Assembly (NCBI RefSeq): GCF_003865075.1 | Contig: NZ_BHWB01000003.1 | Coordinates: 62,001 to 126,000, forward strand | Direction: 5' to 3' | DNA length: 64,000 bases | Origin: Bacteroides faecalis | GTDB taxonomy: Bacteria > Bacteroidota > Bacteroidia > Bacteroidales > Bacteroidaceae | Shown: piece by piece, positions 8,827 to 17,246 of the stretch | Numbering within the stretch: the stretch's first letter is position 1 | How the letters are laid out: each line of letters starts with the position of its first letter | The notes under the pieces: generated by a model | What the model saw: only the letters and a program-made list of their open reading frames with translations | Told to the model about the DNA's origin: nothing | Databases searched by the model: none | Program-made: the position numbers and the translations under genes

Positions 8827-9510
8827 TTATTTCTTCATCAATTTAGCCTGTTCGATATATTTGTCGATATCGATAGCTTGGTAAGACTGGAAATATTTAT
8901 CTTTGATTTTCGTATAAGCCTCTACAGCGTCGTCGAATTTTCCTTGTTTCACTAGGATCTCACCTGCTTGCATCAGGAAAATAGGGCTCAATGTGTTATT
9001 GTCAGCTTTGGCTGCAGCCGATAACAAAGTAGAAGCAGCTTTATCCAACTGTCCGAGTTGTGCATAACAGTTTCCTGTAGCACCCAAAATAGCAGGAGCT
9101 ACCATTTGGTCATCGCTGCTGAAGCCATCCAGCATTTTAATTGCATCTTCATATTTACCAAGTTGTGCATAACAAATACCTGCATAAGCTTTAGCCAGAT
9201 TGGCAGCTTTTGTTCCGCTGTATTCATCTGCTACTTTCAGGAAACCTGTAAAACCGATGCTGTCACCGTTTAAAGCTTGTTCAAAAGCATCTTGTTCAAA
9301 GTATTCTTGTCCTTTGAAAAGTGCTGCCTGTGCTTTCTCTTCACGTGGCTCTGCATAGAGGTGCTTGTACATGATAAAACCTGCTACGATAATGACTACA
9401 GCTGCAACACCACCGATGATTGCATTTTTGTACTTGATAAGAAATGCTTCCGATTGTGTCAGTGCATCTTCTACGTTCAGATGTTCGTTCTGATTCTTTT
9501 GTTCTGCCAT
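8827..9510 (-). CDS. TPR-repeat membrane-anchored protein (YfgM-like)
   Basis: A 227-residue protein with a short cytoplasmic N-terminus, one transmembrane helix (about residues 29-50, NAIIGGVAAVVIIVAGFIMY), and a soluble region made of tetratricopeptide-like repeats from about residue 75 (AKAYAGICYAQLGKYEDAIKML, then ILGATGNCYAQLGQLDKAASTL). This layout matches YfgM-type ancillary proteins that bind the translocon or envelope chaperones in other bacteria. The exact role here is unknown. It is transcribed divergently from recF. Confidence 0.8.
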   Translation of the reverse strand: MAEQKNQNEHLNVEDALTQSEAFLIKYKNAIIGGVAAVVIIVAGFIMYKHLYAEPREEKAQAALFKGQEYFEQDAFEQALNGDSIGFTGFLKVADEYSGTKAANLAKAYAGICYAQLGKYEDAIKMLDGFSSDDQMVAPAILGATGNCYAQLGQLDKAASTLLSAAAKADNNTLSPIFLMQAGEILVKQGKFDDAVEAYTKIKDKYFQSYQAIDIDKYIEQAKLMKK

Positions 9511-9641
9511 TTTTATATGATTCTTTTTGTTATTATTCGTTGTTCGATAATTCGACTCGCAAAATTAGTTTTTTTATATCTACCAACGAAATTTAGAAGC
9601 ATCTTTTTTTATATTACACTCGAAAACCACGAAAATCTTGC

Positions 9642-9649
9642 TACTTTTG
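9642..9649 (+). promoter_or_regulatory. Putative -7 box (TACTTTTG) for recF
   Basis: TACTTTTG fits TAnnTTTG and ends 22 bases before the recF ATG at 9672, which gives a plausible short leader. The -33 TTTG is not evident. Confidence 0.45.
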
Positions 9650-9671
9650 TGAACAAATTAACGTGTGTGCA

Positions 9672-10781
9672 ATGATACTGAAACGGATATCCATATTAAA
9701 TTATAAGAACCTGGAACAAGTAGAGTTGAATTTCTCTGCTAAACTGAATTGTTTTTTCGGGCAGAATGGGATGGGGAAGACGAATTTGCTGGATGCTGTC
9801 TACTTCTTGTCTTTCTGTAAAAGTTCGGGCAATCCGATTGATTCTCAGAATATTCGTCACGAACAAGATTTCTTTGTGATTCAGGGATTTTATGAGGCGG
9901 AGGATGGAACACCGGAAGAAATTTATTGTGGAATGAAACGTCGTTCGAAGAAACAGTTTAAACATAATAAAAAAGAATATAGTCGTTTTTCCGATCATAT
10001 TGGTTTTCTTCCATTAGTGATGGTTTCACCTGATGACTCGGATTTAATCTCAGGAGGAAGTGACGAACGCCGCCGTTTTATGGATGTTGTGATTTCTCAG
10101 TATGATAAGGAATATCTGGATGCTTTAATTCGATACAATAAAGCATTGGTGCAACGTAATACCTTGTTGAAAAGTGAGTTCGCGGTGGAGGAAGAGTTGT
10201 TTCTGGTATGGGAAGAGATGATGGCACAAGCCGGTGATATTGTATTTCGTAAGCGTGAGGCTTTTATCAGCGAGTTTATTCCTATTTTCCAGTCCTTTTA
10301 TTCTTTTATTTCTCAGGATAAGGAGCAAGTCGGTCTGTCCTATGAGTCGCATGCAAAGGATACTTCATTACTGGAAGTGTTGAAGCAGAGCCGGGAACGG
10401 GATAAGATTATGGGATTTTCATTGCGTGGCATTCATAAAGATGAGTTAAATATGCTTCTGGGTGAGTTTCCTATTAAGAAAGAAGGATCGCAGGGACAGA
10501 ATAAAACTTATCTGGTTGCTCTGAAACTGGCACAGTTTGATTTCTTGAAACGTACGGGAAGGACTATACCTCTCTTGTTATTAGATGATATTTTTGATAA
10601 GTTGGATGCTTCGCGTGTAGAACAGATTGTGAAACTGGTAGGGGGGGATAATTTTGGTCAGATTTTTATAACGGATACTAACAGGGAACATCTGGATCGT
10701 ATTTTATATAAAGTAGGAAGTGATTATAAAATGTTCTGTGTAGAACAAGGCGTCATTCGTGAAATGGAGGTGGAACCATGA
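9672..10781 (+). CDS. recF: DNA replication and repair protein RecF
   Basis: RecF is an SMC-like ATPase that loads RecA at gaps with RecO and RecR. The 369-residue protein has the N-terminal Walker A FFGQNGMGKTNLLD (about residues 30-43), the ABC signature region SQGQNKTYLVALKLAQ, and Walker B PLLLLDDIFDKLD. I chose the ATG at 9672 because MILKRISILNYKNLEQ is the conserved opening; a GTG at 9663 would add three residues. The stop overlaps the start of the next gene by four bases, so the two are translationally coupled. Confidence 0.95.
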   Translation: MILKRISILNYKNLEQVELNFSAKLNCFFGQNGMGKTNLLDAVYFLSFCKSSGNPIDSQNIRHEQDFFVIQGFYEAEDGTPEEIYCGMKRRSKKQFKHNKKEYSRFSDHIGFLPLVMVSPDDSDLISGGSDERRRFMDVVISQYDKEYLDALIRYNKALVQRNTLLKSEFAVEEELFLVWEEMMAQAGDIVFRKREAFISEFIPIFQSFYSFISQDKEQVGLSYESHAKDTSLLEVLKQSRERDKIMGFSLRGIHKDELNMLLGEFPIKKEGSQGQNKTYLVALKLAQFDFLKRTGRTIPLLLLDDIFDKLDASRVEQIVKLVGGDNFGQIFITDTNREHLDRILYKVGSDYKMFCVEQGVIREMEVEP

Positions 10782-11065
10782 AAAGAAATAATGCGGAACA
10801 AATCGGGAAATTGATTCAACAGTTTCTTCGTCAGGAGAGTCTTGAATCTCCGTTGAATGAACAACGATTGATCGATGCCTGGCCTCAAGTGTTGGGACCT
10901 GCGGCAAGTTATACCAGTAATCTTTATATTCGTAATCAAACGTTATATGTACATTTGACTTCTGCTGCTCTTCGTCAGGAGTTGTTGATGGGACGAGAGG
11001 TTTTGGTACGCACTCTGAATCAGAAAGTCGGAGCAACAGTAATTACCAACATTATTTTTCGGTAA
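10778..11065 (+). CDS. DUF721 domain protein (DciA-like)
   Basis: A 95-residue protein of the DUF721 family. Members related to DciA load the replicative helicase in bacteria that lack DnaC/DnaI. Visible hallmarks are the opening helix (AEQIGKLIQQFLRQ), a central W-x-VLGP segment (DAWPQVLGPAA), and LTSAALRQELLMGREVLV. The ATGA overlap with recF suggests co-expression of replication and repair functions, as is common in Bacteroidales. The helicase-loading role is from the family and is not shown for this short form. Confidence 0.8.
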   Translation: MKRNNAEQIGKLIQQFLRQESLESPLNEQRLIDAWPQVLGPAASYTSNLYIRNQTLYVHLTSAALRQELLMGREVLVRTLNQKVGATVITNIIFR

Positions 11066-11348
11066 GGAAAGGAACCTTATCAATTACTTTCATTTCCAGA
11101 TTCTGAAACGTTTGACGGGCTCAGTCGTAGTAGACGGGAGTTTCTAAATATCGGTAATGATGCGCATTTATTCTGATAATGGCAGTGAAGCATTTATGTA
11201 CTGCTATTTTCCAGAATTCGGGATGAAAAGACGGGGATGAGCCGATAGCAAATAATCTGTTTTCCATACCTTCAATGGCTCCTCAGACACCGGAAGAGCA
11301 CAGTAGATGAAAGGCAAATGTCTATGATCGAGAGATATCTCATGGGCT

Positions 11349-13634
11349 CTATTTGTCTGCTGTGATAGTCCATTCACCTGCCTTGACTGTGAATTTAACG
11401 AAAGCATCGTCATCCTGTGTGGCAGTTCCGTAACTGCTGTGTGGAATGAACTGTCCCTGCTGCCAGATACGTTTTCCGTCAAGAGCAATTTTTGCGTATT
11501 TGCGTTCGATGCCGACGATGCAGGTTGTATTATCTGGTACGGAAATCTTCAAGGTAAAACGTTTCGATGTTTTCTCAAACGAACTTCGGATCGTACCGGC
11601 TATGGACGGAACTACGGTCGAGGCACGGTTGATGTTGCCGGGTTGAGGAACGATCTGGAATGTCCGGTAAGCTGGCTCGACCGGAGCTACGCCGCATAGA
11701 TAGCGGGAGAGAACATTTAGTGCACCGCCGCTCCAAGCATGATTGACAGTAGCTTTATCGTTCCAAACCTCGTAAAGCGTTGTATAACGATCGTCTTTCA
11801 CCATCGGTTCAAAACGTTGCCGGATTCGCTCCAGTGCGAACTCAGGATAACCCATGACGAAAAGTGCCTCCATGACATAACGCTCCATGTAGGGGCTGGC
11901 ATGGTATTCTTTATGCAGCGTTTCGACAATAGCCGGATACTTGTCTGTCCCGGCAGCCCCGATGACCGCAGCAAGTGCCTGTACACGATCGTCTGTTTTA
12001 CCTTCATAACCCGGAGTACGGTAGGCCTTACCGTTCCAGAAGCGGTCGTTGAATCCCTTTTCGAAATTCTTCATCCACTCAGCCCATGTTCTGGCATCAT
12101 TCGTTTTACCTAATGCTTGTGCAGTTCGTTGCATGCCCTTTATCGCATGATAAAAGAGGATGTTGTGTATGGCTACGATATCCACATTTGACCCCCAGTC
12201 GCCCCATTGCCATTCGCCGTGGCGGAATACGACCGTACCATCGTGTTCGGTCTGCCAGAGTGCAAGGTAACGTTTCACTCCGTCGTATAGGTCGGCAAGA
12301 GTTTCCCGGTCGCCCGTCTGCATGTAGTAGTTCCACAATCCGAAATAGCCGATTGTAGATAAAACCTGTCCCGACAATTCTTTCGTCCAGTTGCCGGCGG
12401 GGACCGGGGCGAAGAGCTGACCATTAGGTTTCTGCCAGCCAACTATTTCCCGAAGCCATTTGCGGGTCAAGTCATCCGCCGAACGAGAAAGCACATAGTA
12501 AGCCTGTTCCGCTTCATTCACTGCGTCGCCTGTCCACTGTGCCCGTTCGCGTTCCGGACAATCCATATAGGTGTCGCGCATGTTGACGTAGAGCGTGCGT
12601 GCAGCCTTCGTCCACAATTTTTCGAAGAAAGGGTCACTACAGTGGAATTCACCTGCGAATTCCGCATTGTATCCCGTCTCGCGGTATTTCACCTCCGGAC
12701 GTTTCATACCGTGCGGATAGACGTAGTAGACTTTGTGACCGTTCATCCAACCGTAACACTCGAATTCCTGCTGACCTTTACCTGTGATATATTCGGCCCG
12801 GAGAATATGCTCACCGGTGAATTTCAGGTAGTTATCCGTATATATCTCAATAAGCTGTCCTTCGGTAACATCAGTTTTCAACCAGGGAGTGACATGTGCG
12901 TTGTAAGGTAGCGTGCAGATGAGCATATCGTGCGTATTGCCGATCTTTTCTTCGATGGCTACATAGTCGGTTAATCCAAAATCTTTCCAAAGTGGAATGG
13001 GACGCTTGTGGAGCTTGTTCCATGGAGCCTCTCCCGCTTCGCGAATTTCGATGCATTCGCCGAGATGGATATCATGGTTTGTTTGCCAGCCTTTTGGGGC
13101 TCGGCGACTGTCGTAGCGTATGCTCGACTCGGATAGTCTGAAATTGGGTTCAGGGGCCGGTGCTGTTGAAAAAGCATTCATCAGACTGCCGCCCCAACTC
13201 GCATCAGAGAGAATCTCGATGCCCGGAGTTTGGCAGTCGAACAGTAGTCCGGCTTTGCCACTGCTGTTGTGCGAAAAGCCATCCTTGCCGAAATACCATA
13301 CCAATACGGCAATGGTATTGTTTCCTTCACGCAGATAGGGAGCGATGTCCACTTCGTCATAGTAGGTGTCTTTGCGGTTGGGACCACGTTTGAGACCGCC
13401 TTCGCGTACCACGATCTCTCCGTTTACCCAAAGCCAGTATTTCGAATCGACTGCAATGCGGGCTATTGCTTCTGTAGGGACTTGTGCAACGGAAACCTGC
13501 TTGCGGAATCCAATCCAAGTGTTTGGCAGGTTCTGATTGACCATAGGGGTGATCCATTTCGCCTTCCATTCCGTTGCGGAAGCGTATGCGAGTCCTGCCA
13601 GCAGGAACAACGTCATTAAAATCCACTTTCTCAT
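11349..13634 (-). CDS. GH78 alpha-L-rhamnosidase
   Basis: A 761-residue exported glycosidase. It has a signal peptide (to about residue 20), an N-terminal beta-sandwich region (WKAKWITP through about 180), and a central (alpha/alpha)6 barrel. In the barrel, RDTYMDCPERERAQWTGD near residue 365 carries the proposed general-acid Glu of GH78, and TLYEVWND near residue 625 carries the second Glu. The C-terminal beta domain is complete. The gene stands alone, without SusC/D partners. It is clearly richer in G+C than its neighbours (for example about 60% over 12361-12420 by my count), which suggests transfer. Substrate would be rhamnose-capped plant or microbial glycans. Confidence 0.85.
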   Translation of the reverse strand: MRKWILMTLFLLAGLAYASATEWKAKWITPMVNQNLPNTWIGFRKQVSVAQVPTEAIARIAVDSKYWLWVNGEIVVREGGLKRGPNRKDTYYDEVDIAPYLREGNNTIAVLVWYFGKDGFSHNSSGKAGLLFDCQTPGIEILSDASWGGSLMNAFSTAPAPEPNFRLSESSIRYDSRRAPKGWQTNHDIHLGECIEIREAGEAPWNKLHKRPIPLWKDFGLTDYVAIEEKIGNTHDMLICTLPYNAHVTPWLKTDVTEGQLIEIYTDNYLKFTGEHILRAEYITGKGQQEFECYGWMNGHKVYYVYPHGMKRPEVKYRETGYNAEFAGEFHCSDPFFEKLWTKAARTLYVNMRDTYMDCPERERAQWTGDAVNEAEQAYYVLSRSADDLTRKWLREIVGWQKPNGQLFAPVPAGNWTKELSGQVLSTIGYFGLWNYYMQTGDRETLADLYDGVKRYLALWQTEHDGTVVFRHGEWQWGDWGSNVDIVAIHNILFYHAIKGMQRTAQALGKTNDARTWAEWMKNFEKGFNDRFWNGKAYRTPGYEGKTDDRVQALAAVIGAAGTDKYPAIVETLHKEYHASPYMERYVMEALFVMGYPEFALERIRQRFEPMVKDDRYTTLYEVWNDKATVNHAWSGGALNVLSRYLCGVAPVEPAYRTFQIVPQPGNINRASTVVPSIAGTIRSSFEKTSKRFTLKISVPDNTTCIVGIERKYAKIALDGKRIWQQGQFIPHSSYGTATQDDDAFVKFTVKAGEWTITADK

Positions 13635-13842
13635 ATTCTGAAGTATGTTGGAATGAGTTGATAACTTCGTTTGTTATTACTGTTTTAGTTAACTTAAATA
13701 ATTTCCAGTCTAAATGATTTTACACTTAAGTGTAAAACCTAATGAAGTTGTCACATTAGGATTACAAATATATTACCTGCTCTTTGTTTTACCAAATATT
13801 TCGGCAATTTTCTATATGCCATTTGTTCGATGGAAAATATTC

Positions 13843-14037
13843 TCAGTCGAGGATCTCACATTCCAACCCGATTTTGATACTAATCTGATTCTTATATTTT
13901 TCCCGTAACAAGCGGAGACTTTCAATGTATTCCGATAATTTTTCGGGAAACATTCGGATATCGGATATATAATTTGTATGGTACTTCCAAATCACTTTCT
14001 GTCGTATGGTGGCAGCGGGTGGTGTGGGTGTGATCAT
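13843..14037 (-). pseudogene. Remnant of a PHP-type histidinol-phosphatase gene
   Basis: A 64-codon frame overlaps the stop of the cyclo-ligase gene by ATGA. Its stretch FPEKLSEYIESLRLLREKYK followed by ISIKIGLECEI resembles the middle of PHP histidinol-phosphatases (an L..Y...+..LKEKY..QI.I.IGLE pattern). The metal-binding N-terminal HxH motif and the rest of the protein are missing. I read it as the relic of a PHP gene that once ended this operon. The call rests on one motif, so a small unrelated protein is possible. Confidence 0.5.
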
Positions 14038-14582
14038 TCGTTCTCCTTGATTGTTATAATAATATCCATGCGGATATCATGTGGCTCTGTCGGAACTTCT
14101 TCCACTAATTGAAATGGAAAGCAGATACCGGCCTTGTAGGCTGACGGGATTTGTGGCAAAAGACGGTCATAATAACCTTTTCCCCGTCCTAACCGATTTC
14201 CTTTCTGATCGAAGGCTACACCGGGAACGACAATAAAGTCTATAAAATCATAGTCTGTGAATGCTTCACCTACTGGTTCTTTTATGCCATAACTACTGAT
14301 TTGCATATCTTCGGAGGCGGTATATAATCGCAGTTCCAACTCATTACCTACGACTACCGGTAGCAGAATCTGTTTTTTATTACTCCACTTCCGGATAAAG
14401 TCGTGTGTATCTACTTCATCATTCAGTGAATGATAGAGCAATACGGTTTTTGCCGCTCTGAAAGCCGGGTGAGCTTCAAGAGCGGCGAGTATTTTAGCAG
14501 AGTGTTGTTTCTGCATATCTGAAGATTTTAGTTGGATCTTCATGGATGATACATGCATTCGCAGTTCTTTTTTCCTTTCCAT
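14034..14582 (-). CDS. 5-formyltetrahydrofolate cyclo-ligase
   Basis: A 182-residue enzyme that converts 5-formyl-THF to 5,10-methenyl-THF with ATP, salvaging folate. The C-terminal motif VVPGVAFDQKGNRLGRGKGYYDR (about residues 120-140) is the family signature for the substrate and ATP site. The longest form starts at 14582 and overlaps the end of the S41 protease gene by 89 bases; an internal Met (14558) would still overlap. It is the last intact gene of the operon that begins with the M3 peptidase. Confidence 0.92.
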   Translation of the reverse strand: MERKKELRMHVSSMKIQLKSSDMQKQHSAKILAALEAHPAFRAAKTVLLYHSLNDEVDTHDFIRKWSNKKQILLPVVVGNELELRLYTASEDMQISSYGIKEPVGEAFTDYDFIDFIVVPGVAFDQKGNRLGRGKGYYDRLLPQIPSAYKAGICFPFQLVEEVPTEPHDIRMDIIITIKENE

Positions 14583-16242
14583 CGTTTTTATCCTTTGTTG
14601 CTTCTTCTTCCGTTGTTTCGGGAGCTTTAGGAAAAGCTTCTCCTTTTTGAAGAATCTCTATTCCTTTGTTGACAGTAGCATCTGTCTGATTGAAGTATTT
14701 GATATAGGCTTCCAGACCTAACATATTATAGATAATGTTACCATAAATATTTCTTTCGAGTAACTTATATGATTTCTGGATTAAGATATTTCTTCTCTTC
14801 ACTCCCTTGCTTTCTGCATAATGGATAAATTGTTCTATCAGACCTTGGCGGCGCAAGTAATTCAATAATTCTTCTTCAGTCTCATATTGGCTGAGTTTCT
14901 GACGATTGTTATCTGTATATTGGAAAGTGAACTGATTCGTCAGTCCCCGGCTGATAACCGTAGACAGATAAGTCGTAACTCCTGTTGTATCTTGAGGAAC
15001 GAATATATCTGGCATGATACCGCCACCACCATATACTGGGCGTCCTAAACTGGTGTAATAGAGCTCATTTTCATTTTGCTTGATACTATCACGTGAGAAG
15101 AATTCACCATGTTCGTAACGGTTGTATATATCCAATTCATAGTTCCGGTCTTTGCCGCTTTCATAAGGGCGTTGAATACATCTTCCGGATGGAGTATAAT
15201 ATCGTGCAATAGTTAAGCGGATGGCAGAGCCGTCACTAAAGTCAATTGGTTGTTGTACAAGCCCCTTTCCGAATGAACGACGTCCTACAATTGTTCCGCG
15301 GTCATTATCCTGTATAGCTCCGGTGAAAATTTCACTGGCAGATGCAGAACCTTCGTCAGTTAAAACGATCAGAGGTATTTTCTGGCAACTTCCTGTGCCG
15401 TTGGCAAATTCTTCTGCACGAGGATATTTTCTACCCTGAGTATATACAATCAGTTTGCCTTCGGGTAAGAATTCATTCACCATGCGGATGGCCGCTTCCA
15501 TATATCCTCCGGTATTGCCACGAAGGTCGATAATCAGACCTTTGCTGTTCTTGTGGTTCAGTTGAGCCAGTGCATTAAGTAATTCAACATGGGTAGTACG
15601 TCCGAATTTGCTAACTTTCACATAACCGATACTATCGTTTAGCATATAAGCAGCATCAACCGTATTTTGAGGAATATCCCCGCGTGTGATGGAGAAATCC
15701 AATAAGTTTTTCTCACCCATACGTTTTACGCCCAATTTTACTTGAGAACCTTTCGGACCTTTCAATGTACGCATTGCGCGTTCATTGGTCACCTGTTTAC
15801 CAACAAATAAACTATCGTCTACCATGATGATACGGTCACCTGCCATCAGTCCTACTTTTTCGGAAGGACCACCTTGGATCACAGCATTTACATGGATCGT
15901 ATCATTCTGTATGGTAAATTGAATACCGATTCCACTAAAACTTCCTTCAAGTTCTGAATTGACTTCTTCCAGATTTTGGGCAGGAATATAAGTTGAATGC
16001 GGATCGAGCTCTGCAAGGATTTGTGGCATTGCTTTTTCCACAAGATCAGCCATGTTTACGGTATCTACGTATTGATCATCTACAATCCGTAACAAGGCAT
16101 TCAACTTGTTGGATGAACCGTTGATAATACCCAGACGGTTGCCGGCAAAGTGTTTGGCATAAAAAGTACCGATAAGAATCCCGATAACCACGCTGATAGC
16201 TATGATGACAGGTGTAAAACGTGAAGAGTTTTTTGTACTCAT
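14494..16242 (-). CDS. S41 family C-terminal processing peptidase (CtpA/Prc-like)
   Basis: A 582-residue envelope protease. One N-terminal membrane anchor (about residues 9-30, VIIAISVVIGILIGTFY) is followed by a PDZ domain (GIGIQFTI through GDRIIMVDD) and the S41 catalytic core. The Ser/Lys dyad lies in DEGSASASEIF (about residue 300) and SFGKGLVQQP. I chose ATG 16242 because upstream codons would run into the dCMP deaminase gene and add a non-conserved Lys-rich lead. The C-terminus overlaps the cyclo-ligase start by 89 bases, so the last 30 or so residues may be an extension of the usual end. Confidence 0.92.
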   Translation of the reverse strand: MSTKNSSRFTPVIIAISVVIGILIGTFYAKHFAGNRLGIINGSSNKLNALLRIVDDQYVDTVNMADLVEKAMPQILAELDPHSTYIPAQNLEEVNSELEGSFSGIGIQFTIQNDTIHVNAVIQGGPSEKVGLMAGDRIIMVDDSLFVGKQVTNERAMRTLKGPKGSQVKLGVKRMGEKNLLDFSITRGDIPQNTVDAAYMLNDSIGYVKVSKFGRTTHVELLNALAQLNHKNSKGLIIDLRGNTGGYMEAAIRMVNEFLPEGKLIVYTQGRKYPRAEEFANGTGSCQKIPLIVLTDEGSASASEIFTGAIQDNDRGTIVGRRSFGKGLVQQPIDFSDGSAIRLTIARYYTPSGRCIQRPYESGKDRNYELDIYNRYEHGEFFSRDSIKQNENELYYTSLGRPVYGGGGIMPDIFVPQDTTGVTTYLSTVISRGLTNQFTFQYTDNNRQKLSQYETEEELLNYLRRQGLIEQFIHYAESKGVKRRNILIQKSYKLLERNIYGNIIYNMLGLEAYIKYFNQTDATVNKGIEILQKGEAFPKAPETTEEEATKDKNDGKEKRTANACIIHEDPTKIFRYAETTLC

Positions 16243-16273
16243 GTCTATTCCTTTTTTTTTAACGTTCTTCTTT

Positions 16274-16723
16274 TTATTTGTTAGGTGAGGAATGATCGTC
16301 CGGTTCTGTATAGACAATTTCAATTCCTGCTCGTTTTAATAGTTCTATTCCATCTTCCAGACGGTAGTGCTCTGAGTAAACTACTCGTTTGATTCCTGCC
16401 TGAATGATGAGTTTCGCACATTCAATACATGGTGAGGCAGTTACATACATCGTAGCCCCGTCACTGCTGTTGTTAGAGCGGGCTATCTTGGTGATGGCAT
16501 TTGCTTCAGCGTGAAGAACATACGGTTTTGTGAGATTGTTTTCGTCTTCGCATACATTTTCGAATCCAGAAGGTGTTCCGTTGTATCCGTCGGAGATAAT
16601 CATCTTATCTTTTACGATCAATGCTCCTACTTTACGACGCTGACAATATGAGTTTTCTGCCCATATACTGGCCATACGTATGTAACGCTTGTCAAGTTCT
16701 GATTGTTTCTTTTCTGTGTCCAT
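16274..16723 (-). CDS. dCMP deaminase family protein
   Basis: A 149-residue zinc-dependent deaminase. HAEANAI supplies the zinc His and the proton-shuttling Glu; PCIECAKLI supplies the two zinc Cys. The TPSGFENVCED segment before them matches dCMP deaminase and ComEB, which make dUMP from dCMP for thymidylate synthesis. It lies within the packed minus-strand operon, 31 bases upstream of the S41 protease and 19 bases downstream of the DUF4847 gene. Confidence 0.88.
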   Translation of the reverse strand: MDTEKKQSELDKRYIRMASIWAENSYCQRRKVGALIVKDKMIISDGYNGTPSGFENVCEDENNLTKPYVLHAEANAITKIARSNNSSDGATMYVTASPCIECAKLIIQAGIKRVVYSEHYRLEDGIELLKRAGIEIVYTEPDDHSSPNK

Positions 16724-16742
16724 CTTGTCGATTCTTTTTTGC

Positions 16743-17231
16743 TTACTTTACCACGCGGAAAAACATGCGGAATGTTCCTATTGAATTTTTGTAAATAAGA
16801 TATAGATTATTCTCATCCCCTTGATAAGAAGCAGCAGCGTTTATTCCTTCCAGAAAGTTTTCAGCAAGCTTATCATTGTCGCTTTGTCCTTTGATAGTAG
16901 CATTGAATCCGTTGTTTTTAGCATTGGCACTCCAGGTACCACTCAGATTGCTGGTAACTGTTGTTCCATTTATTTTTCCTTCAATGACGTCTCCTTCTAT
17001 TATCCCCTCAAATTTGATTGTATAGGTATTGGTCAGATTCAGCTTTTTGATAGTCTCTTCTTTTGAGATTCCCCAAAATGGTTCGTACATTCTGGTTTCC
17101 CCATCTCTGGCAATAAAGGAAAGTTTCCAGGTTTTTCCTGTAAAGATAGCGGCTACGTCATCTGTGTCATTACAACCTGCAAACAGAGGTAGAAGCATTA
17201 ACAGGCATACTATTTTATATATCACTTTCAT
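16743..17231 (-). CDS. DUF4847-type lipoprotein
   Basis: A 162-residue lipoprotein with a hydrophobic leader ending in the lipobox FAGC (Cys19). A lipocalin-like or META-like small beta domain follows (TGKTWKLSFIARDGETRMYEPFWG, then NGTTVTSNLSGTWSAN and FRMFFRVVK). I recognise it as DUF4847, a Bacteroides family of unknown role. It is 15 bases after the M3 peptidase gene and probably translated from the same message. Confidence 0.7.
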   Translation of the reverse strand: MKVIYKIVCLLMLLPLFAGCNDTDDVAAIFTGKTWKLSFIARDGETRMYEPFWGISKEETIKKLNLTNTYTIKFEGIIEGDVIEGKINGTTVTSNLSGTWSANAKNNGFNATIKGQSDNDKLAENFLEGINAAASYQGDENNLYLIYKNSIGTFRMFFRVVK

Positions 17232-17246
17232 ATTTACTGTTTTTGT

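Noticed and set aside
11204..11488. 94-codon frame on the minus strand past the GH78 stop
   Set aside because: It overlaps the 3' end of GH78 in another frame and shows no motif. Some of it may be relic coding sequence, but nothing could be supported.
11439..13620. Many long antisense and shifted frames inside the GH78 gene
   Set aside because: High G+C reduces stop codons in all frames; none shows a start signal or family pattern.
14494..16323. Longer start of the S41 protease at 16323
   Set aside because: It would overlap the dCMP deaminase gene by about 50 bases and add a Lys-rich lead not seen in the family.
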